Source: an uncultured Clostridia bacterium
GTDB taxonomy: Bacteria; Bacillota; Clostridia; Oscillospirales; Feifaniaceae
NCBI GenBank assembly: GCA_944376235.1
Contig: CALWCA010000019.1
Span: 1 to 64,000, forward strand
DNA: 64,000 bases
Direction: 5' to 3'
A program made the translations under genes and the position numbers. Under the pieces are notes generated by a model, which did not search any database, was not told where the DNA came from, and saw only the letters and a program-made list of their open reading frames with translations. This document shows positions 58,100 through 64,000 of the stretch, piece by piece. How positions within the stretch are numbered: the first letter of the stretch is position 1; each line of letters starts with the position of its first letter.

Positions 58100-60025
58100 G
58101 TGAACCAGAAAAACACCAAAGTGCAAAACGGCGGCGCCGGCGGCCCCGGGGGCCCGCGCGGCGTTCCCATGGGCAAGCCGGAGGAAATCAAAAAGACCAT
58201 CGGACGGGTTTTCGGATATCTTAAAGGATTCCGGCTGCATATGACGATTGTGGCCATTTGCCTGCTGGTCAACGCGGCGAGCTCGATTGCCTGCACCTAT
58301 TTTCTCAAACCGCTCTTTAACAACTTCATCGGTCCGCTCATCGGCCAGCAAAATCCCGATTTATCGGAATTTGCCAGGATCCTGGTGCTGATGGGAATGC
58401 TCTACCTGTCTGGCGTGGTGGCGCTTTACATCCAAAATCGCCTCATGCTGGAAGTTTCCACCAGAACGCTTTACCGCATCCGGGCCGACCTCTTCTCCCA
58501 CATGGAGAAGCTGCCCATTTCCTATTTTGATACCCATTCCACCGGCGACATCATGAGCCGGTACACCAACGATATCGACACGCTGCGCAATATGCTCAGC
58601 CAGAGCCTGCCGCAGTTTCTCTCTTCGGCCGTGATGGTTGTGGGCGTGTTTTTGGCCATGCTGTTTTTGAGTCCTGCCCTCACCATTTTGGTGGTGCTCA
58701 TGCTCTTTATTATGCTGAAGATCATTGCGGTGCTTGGAAAACGAAGCGGCGCCGCCTTCAAGCGGCAGCAGCGAGCGCTGGGCAATGCCAACGGCTATAT
58801 CGAAGAGATGATCGAAGGGCAGAAGGTTGTCAAGGTGTTCTGTCACGAACCGGTCTCGAAGCAAGAGTTTGACAAGCTCAACGAGACGCTGTGCGACGCC
58901 TCCGTGGAGGCGAACACAGCCGCCTTCCTGCTCATGCCCATCATGGCAAACCTCTCCTATATCCACTATGCTTTTACGGCGGTGGTGGGCAGCCTGATGG
59001 CCATTGCAGGTATGTTGGACCTCGGAACGGTCGCCGCCTTTTTGCAGTACACCCGCTCCTTCTCGCAGCCCATCACGCAGATTTCCCAGCAGTTCAACAC
59101 GCTGCTGTCGGCCCTTGCCGGCGCCGAGAGAATCTTCCGCCTCATGGACGAGCAGGTGGAGACCGACAATGGCGACGTGACGCTGGTCAACGCGGTGCAG
59201 GACGAAAACGGGAAGCTGCAGGAATGCGGCCACCGCACCGGCCTGTGGGCGTGGCGCGTGCCTGAGGGGGACAGCGTGTCCTATGTTGAGGTGCGCGGCG
59301 CGGTGGTGTTTGATCATGTAACCTTCTCGTACGACGGCAAGAAAACCGTGCTCAACGACGTCAGCCTCTACGCGAAGCCGGGTCAGAAAATTGCCTTCGT
59401 CGGCTCAACGGGAGCCGGAAAGACCACTATCACCAACCTCATCAACCGCTTTTACGACGTGCCGGGCGGCGGCATCACCTACGACGGTATCCCTATTGAG
59501 CGCATCCACAAGGGGGATTTGAGACGCTCCATGTCCATGGTGCTGCAGGACACGCACCTGTTCACCGGCACCGTGATGGAAAACATCCGCTACGGCAAGC
59601 TCGACGCCACCGACGAGGAGGTTCTCAAGGCGGCGTCCCTCGCCAATGCCGACAGCTTTATCAGGCATCTGCCGCACGGATATGACACCGTGCTGCAGTC
59701 GGACGGCGACAATCTCAGCCAGGGACAGCGCCAGCTGCTGGCCATCGCCCGCGCCGCCGTCGCCGACCCGCCCGTGCTGGTGCTTGACGAGGCCACCTCG
59801 TCCATCGACACCCGTACCGAAGCGCTCATCGAGCGCGGTATGGATTCGCTGATGGAGGGCCGCACCGTCTTTGTCATTGCGCACAGGCTTTCCACCGTGC
59901 GCAACTCCAACGCCATCATGGTGCTGGAGCAGGGCCGCATCATCGAGCGCGGCGACCACGACGACCTGATTGCGGCGCGCGGGAAATACTATCAGCTCTA
60001 TACCGGCATGTTTGAACTCGACTAA
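58100..60025 (+). CDS. ABC exporter half-transporter, catalytic partner
   Basis: 641 residues from GTG 58100, immediately after the previous stop. A Gly/Pro-rich N-terminal tail (NGGAGGPGGPRGVPMGKPEE) precedes the six-helix domain (about 45-330) and an ATPase domain with Walker A GSTGAGKTT, Walker B LVLDEATSSID (Asp563, catalytic Glu564), and a signature of LSQGQRQ. The signature lies across from the degenerate site of the partner. An insertion (about 350-400) lies between the two domains. Together the pair exports drugs, lipids or peptides. Confidence 0.95.
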   Translation: MNQKNTKVQNGGAGGPGGPRGVPMGKPEEIKKTIGRVFGYLKGFRLHMTIVAICLLVNAASSIACTYFLKPLFNNFIGPLIGQQNPDLSEFARILVLMGMLYLSGVVALYIQNRLMLEVSTRTLYRIRADLFSHMEKLPISYFDTHSTGDIMSRYTNDIDTLRNMLSQSLPQFLSSAVMVVGVFLAMLFLSPALTILVVLMLFIMLKIIAVLGKRSGAAFKRQQRALGNANGYIEEMIEGQKVVKVFCHEPVSKQEFDKLNETLCDASVEANTAAFLLMPIMANLSYIHYAFTAVVGSLMAIAGMLDLGTVAAFLQYTRSFSQPITQISQQFNTLLSALAGAERIFRLMDEQVETDNGDVTLVNAVQDENGKLQECGHRTGLWAWRVPEGDSVSYVEVRGAVVFDHVTFSYDGKKTVLNDVSLYAKPGQKIAFVGSTGAGKTTITNLINRFYDVPGGGITYDGIPIERIHKGDLRRSMSMVLQDTHLFTGTVMENIRYGKLDATDEEVLKAASLANADSFIRHLPHGYDTVLQSDGDNLSQGQRQLLAIARAAVADPPVLVLDEATSSIDTRTEALIERGMDSLMEGRTVFVIAHRLSTVRNSNAIMVLEQGRIIERGDHDDLIAARGKYYQLYTGMFELD

Positions 60026-60166
60026 GTTCTCTTTTTCAAAGCCGACTGCTTTTGGGTAAAATGCCGGGCGCAAAGGGGGCGAAAGAGAATGGCCCTTCGC
60101 GGCTTCTCAAGCAAAAACGAAGAGCCAAAAACAGACAAGGGCTATGCAATTTTCGAGAAAAAGCTC

Positions 60167-60195
60167 TTGCAATTTGACGTGTGGTATGGTATGAT
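60167..60195 (+). promoter_or_regulatory. Promoter of rpmE
   Basis: TTGCAA (60167-60172) and TATGAT (60190-60195) are 17 bases apart. Confidence 0.75.
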
Positions 60196-60235
60196 ATTAA
60201 GGCTAATGAAATGTCATTAAGCGAGGTGAAACAAA

Positions 60236-60436
60236 ATGAAAGAGGGAATCCATCCCGACTACAAGCCCACAACCATCCGCTGCGCCTGCGGCGAGGTGAT
60301 TGAGACCAGCTCGACCAAGTCGGATATTAAGGTTGAAATTTGCTCCAAGTGCCATCCCTTCTATACCGGAAAGCAAAAGCTGGTCGATACCGGCGGGCGC
60401 GTGGATCGTTTCAACAAGAAGTTTGGCTTGAAGTAA
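60236..60436 (+). CDS. rpmE: Ribosomal protein L31
   Basis: 66 residues with the zinc-binding cysteines of the C+ type of L31 (Cys16, Cys18, Cys36, Cys39; RCACGE and [13 protein letters not shown]). It bridges the ribosomal subunits. The C+ type binds zinc, and a zinc-independent paralogue often exists elsewhere. AGGTG precedes ATG 60236. Confidence 0.97.
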   Translation: MKEGIHPDYKPTTIRCACGEVIETSSTKSDIKVEICSKCHPFYTGKQKLVDTGGRVDRFNKKFGLK

Positions 60437-60444
60437 ATGTCAAT

Positions 60445-60473
60445 AAAAAACCACCGGTTCCGGTGGTTTTTTT
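60445..60473 (+). terminator. Terminator of rpmE
   Basis: AAAAAACCACCGG pairs with CGGTGGTTTTTT around TTC, with a T-run of seven. Confidence 0.92.
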
Positions 60474-60551
60474 GCAGGCATGTCTTAGGGAGAGCTTTGT
60501 TTCCTTTGCGCGAAGGGAAGCGGGGAAAAGCCCGGCCTCCTTTCAAAATAA

Positions 60552-60628
60552 GCGCCCGTAGCTCAGTTGGATAGAGCGTTGGACTCCGACTCCAAAGGTC
60601 GCAGATTCGAATTCTGTCGGGCGTACCA
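60552..60628 (+). tRNA. tRNA-Arg (anticodon CCG)
   Basis: A 77-base cloverleaf including an encoded CCA end. Acceptor GCGCCCG pairs with CGGGCGT. The D arm is GCTCAGTTGGATAGAGC. The anticodon stem TTGGA/TCCAA holds the loop CTCCGAC, whose middle triplet is CCG. The T loop contains TTCGAAT. It decodes CGG. Confidence 0.96.
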
Positions 60629-60671
60629 GAACAGGCAGACGGCACCAGCCGCCTGCCTGTTCTTTTTTTTG
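60629..60671 (+). terminator. Terminator of the tRNA gene
   Basis: AGAACAGGCAG pairs with CTGCCTGTTCT with an inner CGGC/GCCG extension, followed by eight T. Confidence 0.9.
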
Positions 60672-60780
60672 GGGGAAAGGGACTGAGTGCTCAGGCGACA
60701 GCCTGTGGATGACGGTTTGTACTTAAAAGGCACAGGCTGCAAAGGGCAGGCCTCATCAAGGAGGCGGAGACACTGGGAAA

Positions 60781-61212
60781 TCAGAGGTAAGAGCGCAGGT
60801 TTTCCGCCAGTTCGTCTTCAAGCTGAATCAGGCGCTTTGTGATTTCCACCGCGCGCGGTTCCGCGTCGCTGCAGTCGTTGAGGGACTCCTGAAGCGATTT
60901 GACTCCCATGTGGCAGCCGTCGGTGATGAGGCCGGCCACGGTGTCGTCACCGGGGTCCATCGAGAGCTTGAGGCTGGTTTTCATCCAAGCCATGCCCTTG
61001 GCAATGGGGCTGGGGGCGCTGCCGTCGCGGTGGTAATCCGCCAGCAGCGATTCGGCTTCGTCGCCCAGGACCTCATGTTCGTGACGGCTGCTGCGCAGCA
61101 GCCTGGCAAGCTCTGAGTCGCGTACCGAGGGAAGCACCTCGTCAATCGAGGAGACCCCCATCTGTGCGCCGGAATGGCAAACGGTAAGCAAACGGATGGT
61201 ATCTTCTTGCAT
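60781..61212 (-). CDS. Ferritin-like helical protein of unknown function
   Basis: 143 residues from ATG 61212 (CAGGAGGTG on the minus strand). It is entirely helical, with an internal repeat: VCHSGAQMGVSSIDEVLPSVRDSEL in the first half and GCHMGVKSLQESLNDCSDAEP in the second. Each looks like a helical hairpin, giving a four-helix bundle. Similar small proteins are common in Clostridia, but I know no established function. Metal ligands of true ferritins are not evident. Confidence 0.75.
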   Translation of the reverse strand: MQEDTIRLLTVCHSGAQMGVSSIDEVLPSVRDSELARLLRSSRHEHEVLGDEAESLLADYHRDGSAPSPIAKGMAWMKTSLKLSMDPGDDTVAGLITDGCHMGVKSLQESLNDCSDAEPRAVEITKRLIQLEDELAENLRSYL

Positions 61213-61351
61213 GATTGCACCTCCTGCCGTCAGTATCGGCCAAAACGGGTGTGTTATTCGCAGGGCGGTGGAAAAAAGGAGCAGAATATGGTATGATTGA
61301 TTCAAAGCGGAAGCTGAGGAAATAGTTTGGAAGAAATGGGGGACGTGCGCC

Positions 61352-61816
61352 TTGATCAACACAACCCTGTGTTATCTTGAAAAGGACGGGCAGGTTTTGA
61401 TGCTGCACCGCACCAAAAAGCAAAACGACCTCAATGTCGACAAGTGGATCGGCGTGGGCGGAAAGTTTGAGGACAAGGAGAGCCCGGAGGACTGCCTGCT
61501 GCGGGAGACAAGGGAGGAGACGGGGCTGACGCTGACCGATTACCGCTATCGCGGCATCGTCACCTTTGTTTCGGACAAATGGCCCACCGAGTACATGCAT
61601 CTGTTTACGGCCACGGGTTTTACCGGGCGGCAGAAGGAGTGCGACGAGGGCGAGCTGGTGTGGATAGAAAAGACCCGGCTTGCGGAGCTGACGCTGTGGG
61701 AGGGGGACAAAATCTTTTTGAGCCTGCTCGAGCAAAACGCCCCCTTTTTCTCGCTCAAGCTGGTCTATGAGGGGGAGCGTCTGACACTGGCCGTGCTGGA
61801 CGGAAAACCCCTGTAA
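61352..61816 (+). CDS. NUDIX hydrolase (MutT/8-oxo-dGTPase type)
   Basis: 154 residues from TTG 61352, with GGGGGA upstream. The NUDIX box occupies residues 36-59 (GGKFEDKESPEDCLLRETRE then ETGL) and is complete. The N-terminus TTLCYLEKDGQVLMLHRTKK and VGVGGK fit the 8-oxo-dGTP diphosphatase group, which sanitises the nucleotide pool. It is divergent from the ferritin-like gene. Confidence 0.9.
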   Translation: MINTTLCYLEKDGQVLMLHRTKKQNDLNVDKWIGVGGKFEDKESPEDCLLRETREETGLTLTDYRYRGIVTFVSDKWPTEYMHLFTATGFTGRQKECDEGELVWIEKTRLAELTLWEGDKIFLSLLEQNAPFFSLKLVYEGERLTLAVLDGKPL

Positions 61817-61852
61817 AAAACGGGGGCCTTTTTGAAAAAAAGGCCCCCGTTT
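61817..61852 (+). terminator. Terminator of the NUDIX gene
   Basis: AAACGGGGGCC pairs with GGCCCCCGTTT around an A/T-rich loop. Confidence 0.8.
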
Positions 61853-61906
61853 GGGCGGTGCCTGGGTGTTTGCAGTCTGCAAAAGGCCCCGGCACCGTCT
61901 CTCTGT

Positions 61907-61966
61907 CCCCCTTTTGGGGGTTGGCTCAGGACTTTGCCAACCCCCAAAAGGGGGGCTTTTTTCATC
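61907..61966. terminator. Long bidirectional hairpin
   Basis: CCCCCTTTTGGGGGTTGGC (61907-61925) pairs perfectly with a complementary arm ending CCCCCAAAAGGGGG (61936-61955), with a ten-base loop, and CTTTTTT follows. It can end transcription from either side, including the minus-strand membrane protein gene. Confidence 0.8.
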
Positions 61967-62033
61967 TTTTTCATTTTTTGAGGAAGAGGGCCCCTCACGC
62001 CAAAGCCTCTTTTTTGCCGAGGGGGAGCGAATT

Positions 62034-62369
62034 TCAAAAAATTTTTGCACCTTTAGGAGCGTAGGAGCGCCTTTTTTTGGCCGCCCCTGACACCACGGCC
62101 CAGACGCCCCAGCCCGCAGCGCAGGCAAGCACCATCATGGCGCAAAACAGGGAAAGAAAGACGTAGCCAAGCCCATCCCAGCCTGCAGAGGCAACATTCA
62201 AGACAAGAAAGACCACCGCCAGCGCCGACAGGGTCAAGATAGGCAGCAGACGAAGCGACAGGCTCTTTGCCCGAAAGCAGAGCAGCGTCTGAGCGGGCAG
62301 GACAAGGACGACCGACAGGATCAGGACCAGCGTGGTCAGCTCGATGTCGCCCCAGTAGATATCAAATAT
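62034..62369 (-). CDS. Small membrane protein with a non-ATG start
   Basis: On the minus strand an open frame of about 110 codons encodes three hydrophobic helices: TTLVLILSVVLVLPAQTLLC, LTLSALAVVFLVLNVA, and YVFLSLFCAMMVLACAAGWG. It then has a basic tail ending KKRRSYAPKGAKIF. No in-frame ATG or GTG precedes the first helix. An ATA at 62369 lies six bases after AGGGGG and would start the protein as (M)FDIYWGDIEL. An internal TTG at 62237 would remove the first helix. Family not named with confidence. Start uncertain. Confidence 0.6.
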   Translation of the reverse strand: MFDIYWGDIELTTLVLILSVVLVLPAQTLLCFRAKSLSLRLLPILTLSALAVVFLVLNVASAGWDGLGYVFLSLFCAMMVLACAAGWGVWAVVSGAAKKRRSYAPKGAKIF

Positions 62370-62730
62370 GAAAAGCCCCCTTTTTTGTTCCGAAACAGTC
62401 CCGGGTGTTTTGAAAAAGCCCTCGATATAGGGAAAAGAGCTTGGGTCACAAGGCTTTGTAGCTTTTCTGCTTCTTATGCAAGACAGACGGGTGCAGCGCC
62501 CATTTGTTCCAAACGTCTGAAATTAGTCTTTTCAAAGAGAACGCTTTTTGTATGGCCTGTGAAGCTGTCTTTTTATATTTTACCCGAAAGGAAGGTCAAA
62601 AGGCAAGAAAAAAGGCATGGCAAAAAGAAAAGCCCCGGGACGGGAATCTGCTCTGGAGCGCGTCCACTGCGCTCTCCAAAGGCAGGGAGTGCCGCCCTGG
62701 GCAAGGGCTTTTTGCACCTGGGGCAGGGGA
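62370..62730. other. Intergenic, no gene seen
   Basis: About 360 bases with short open frames lacking ribosome binding sites. A GC-rich hairpin-like segment (GGAGCGCG-TCCACTG-CGCTCTCC, 62655-62677) is present. I see no promoter or RNA gene that I can support. Confidence 0.45.
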
Positions 62731-62783
62731 CAAAAAGAAAAAGCAGACCGTATCCCATGTGTGTTTCACGGGATACGGCCTGC
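62731..62783 (-). terminator. Terminator of the HAD-thiamine-type operon
   Basis: On the minus strand GCAGGCCGTATCCCGTG pairs with CATGGGATACGGTCTGC around AAACACA, followed by TTTTTCTTTTTG. Confidence 0.88.
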
Positions 62784-62800
62784 GAGAAGGGGAAACAAGA

Positions 62801-63451
62801 TTATTTGACGTACCAGTCCGCCAAGCGGCAGAGGACGTCCCAGTCGCCGTCTGACTCCGCATCGTAGACAGCCAGCACCTGCGCCTTGGTCTGCTTTGCC
62901 GCCTTGACGGCGTAGAGCGCGTCTTCGCAAATCAGGGTTTGCGCGATGTCAAAGCCCAGCAGTTCGCAGGTGCGCTCATAGATAACGCCGCTTCGCTTGT
63001 CGAGCCCCAGCATATCGGTGCTCAGGATGGCTTCAAAGCAGTCGAGCAGTCCAACGCGCCGCAGCGCCTGGGAGGCCAGGCCCTTGTCCGAGGTAGTCAA
63101 TACGCACATGCGGCAGCCTGCCCGGTGCGCCTGTGGGATGGCGTCTGCCGCAAAGCCCTTTGCAGGCACAAGCTGACGGTATTCGTCGGCAATTAAGGCA
63201 AAGACCTCTTCAATGATTTGCTTTTGAGGCTTGTCGAGGCCGAGCTCCTGCTGAAAATACCGCGCGGACTCCTCCATGGTCATGGCGTCGATGATTTCGT
63301 GCAGGTTTTGGGGCGGCGTGATGCCCACCGAGACAAGATAGTCCCGACCCAGGTTGGTCCAGTAGGGCATGGAGTCGAGAATGGTGCCGTCCATGTCCCA
63401 AATCAGATAGGGATAGCGACACAAATCGGAAACGCAGGCCTGCTTCATCAT
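62801..63451 (-). CDS. HAD-superfamily phosphatase
   Basis: 216 residues. The HAD motifs are present: motif I DMDGTILDS (Asp19, Asp21), motif II LTTSDKG, the Lys in MLGLDKRSGVIYE, and motif IV ICEDALYAVKAA. The four-helix cap is at the C1 site (about 30-95), as in phosphoglycolate phosphatase/beta-phosphoglucomutase relatives. The substrate is not evident. It starts one base after the stop of the thiamine-binding protein gene, in the same unit as a probable thiE. This makes a thiamine-phosphate-related role possible but unproven. Confidence 0.88.
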   Translation of the reverse strand: MMKQACVSDLCRYPYLIWDMDGTILDSMPYWTNLGRDYLVSVGITPPQNLHEIIDAMTMEESARYFQQELGLDKPQKQIIEEVFALIADEYRQLVPAKGFAADAIPQAHRAGCRMCVLTTSDKGLASQALRRVGLLDCFEAILSTDMLGLDKRSGVIYERTCELLGFDIAQTLICEDALYAVKAAKQTKAQVLAVYDAESDGDWDVLCRLADWYVK

Positions 63452-63452
63452 G

Positions 63453-63761
63453 TTACAGCAGCTCGGCGTTGCCGGCCTGGTATTTGTCGGTCTTCTGATT
63501 GATGGTCAGCACACCCTCGGGGTTGTAGTTGATTTTGACGTAGGTCATCGTGGCGGACGCGCCGGCTTGCACCGCGATGAGCTGGCACTGCTTGACAATT
63601 TCCATGAGCTCGTCATACTCGCCCTCGATGGTGGTCTCAAAGGGGGAGACAAAGGTCTTGAGTCCCTTGCTTTTGATGTACTCGATGACCTTGTCGACAA
63701 CGGGGAGCATCTGATCGCTTGACACGGTGGGGAGAACCTGGATGGCTACGCTTGCATTCAT
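63453..63761 (-). CDS. Thiamine-binding protein (DUF77/YqgV family)
   Basis: 102 residues from ATG 63761 (AAAGGAG eight bases upstream on the minus strand). The family (MTH1187/YkoF-like, formerly DUF77) is recognised from ASVAIQVLPTVSSDQMLPVVDKVIEYIKSKG, FETTIEGEYDELMEIVKQC and MTYVKINYNPEGVLTINQKTDKYQ (given in pieces). It is a small ferredoxin-like fold that binds thiamine or its pyrimidine. Its position between a HAD phosphatase gene and a probable thiE end supports a thiamine link. Confidence 0.88.
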   Translation of the reverse strand: MNASVAIQVLPTVSSDQMLPVVDKVIEYIKSKGLKTFVSPFETTIEGEYDELMEIVKQCQLIAVQAGASATMTYVKINYNPEGVLTINQKTDKYQAGNAELL

Positions 63762-63894
63762 GAGAAAAACTCCTTTCAAAAATAAATAATGCAGTGGAAA
63801 GAATCAACGCAAATCAAATGACAAGGAAAGTGCGGCCTGCTCTGCATGCAGAATGTTGCGCCATGACCCAAGAGTACGCGGCAAAAGCCTTTGA

Positions 63895-64000
63895 CTATCT
63901 GGCGCTGCCGTCCCACACGCGGGCCAGCTCGAGGGCGGCTGCGGCGGGGTCGTTTGCGCTGGCAATGGCGGACACCACGAAAAAGCCCGCAACGCCGGTC
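63895..64000 (-). CDS. thiE: Thiamine-phosphate synthase, C-terminal end only
   Basis: The window ends inside this gene. The last 34 codons before the stop (63897-63895) read TGVAGFFVVSAIASANDPAA then AALELARVWDGSAR. The GVAxxxVVSAI element followed by a DP-A-AA helix is the end of the ThiE barrel, where the phosphate of the product is bound. ThiE joins HMP-PP and the thiazole phosphate. The downstream thiamine-binding protein gene supports the call. A related thiazole enzyme cannot be excluded from so short a piece. Confidence 0.7.
   Translation of the reverse strand, partial: TGVAGFFVVSAIASANDPAAAALELARVWDGSAR

Noticed and set aside
63804-63992. 62-codon minus-strand frame at the window end
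   Set aside because: It overlaps the probable thiE end in another frame and is rich in Pro, Ser and Trp without a ribosome binding site.
1-64000. CRISPR arrays, insertion sequences, prophage or integrated element
   Set aside because: No regularly spaced repeats, transposase, integrase or phage structural genes were seen. The only tandem repeat is the short coding one at 53336-53393.

Overview
The window comes from a high-GC (about 60 percent by eye) endospore-forming member of the Clostridia, most likely an Oscillospiraceae/Ruminococcaceae-type gut anaerobe. Support: spore genes (gpr germination protease, spoIIP), Firmicutes ribosome binding sites (GGAGG class) and TTGACA/TATAAT promoters, mini-RNase III, a CxxC-type ribosomal protein L31, an aldo/keto reductase with clostridial ferredoxin-like clusters, a stand-alone PduL phosphotransacylase, and no respiratory genes. 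I see no phage, insertion sequence, integrase, plasmid or CRISPR signal.

Layout. 1-165: 5S rRNA, the end of an rRNA operon, with its terminator. 400-8540: the most interesting region, a tightly overlapping eight-gene operon behind a strong promoter that carries a Fur-box-like palindrome and a leader with a terminator hairpin. It encodes two copies of a TM1266-type (hydrogenase-associated) ACT-like domain, one free and one fused to an ABC ATPase, plus a FecCD permease, a HydE-like radical SAM enzyme, a NifH-like reductase, two NifDK-like subunits and a FecB-like lipoprotein. It looks like an iron-regulated metal or cofactor uptake system joined to a nitrogenase-like reductase whose substrate I cannot name. 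8577-16366: housekeeping and metabolic genes (FAH-family hydrolase, GNAT, alpha/beta hydrolase, pduL, methyltransferase, XRE regulator, B3/4 protein, pepF). 16470-22573: MacAB-like exporter with an SLH-domain surface protein. 22594-28064: prmA, rsmE, membrane protein, CcdA/TlpA-type thiol redox pair, aldo/keto reductase.

28253-37876: DUF1385 protein, prmC, recA, recX, rimO, a C_GCAxxG_C_C protein, class Ic aminotransferase, pgsA, cysS, mrnC. 38072-43624: a 42-residue gene, yebC, tadA, rpsT, gpr, a manganese riboswitch with mntP, and spoIIP. 43733-55445: dicarboxylate/amino acid symporter, cyclophilin, several lipoproteins, a DUF2974 lipase-like protein, a second MntP/YtaF-type protein, a CAP-domain protein and a secreted nuclease-like protein. 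55655-60025: MarR regulator with a heterodimeric ABC exporter. 60167-64000: rpmE, tRNA-Arg(CCG), ferritin-like protein, NUDIX hydrolase, membrane protein, HAD phosphatase, thiamine-binding protein, and the 3' end of a probable thiE.

Genes are usually packed in short operons with 4-base ATGA or GTGA overlaps, and most transcription units end in strong GC-rich hairpins. Very long open frames opposite recognised genes are composition artefacts and were left out.
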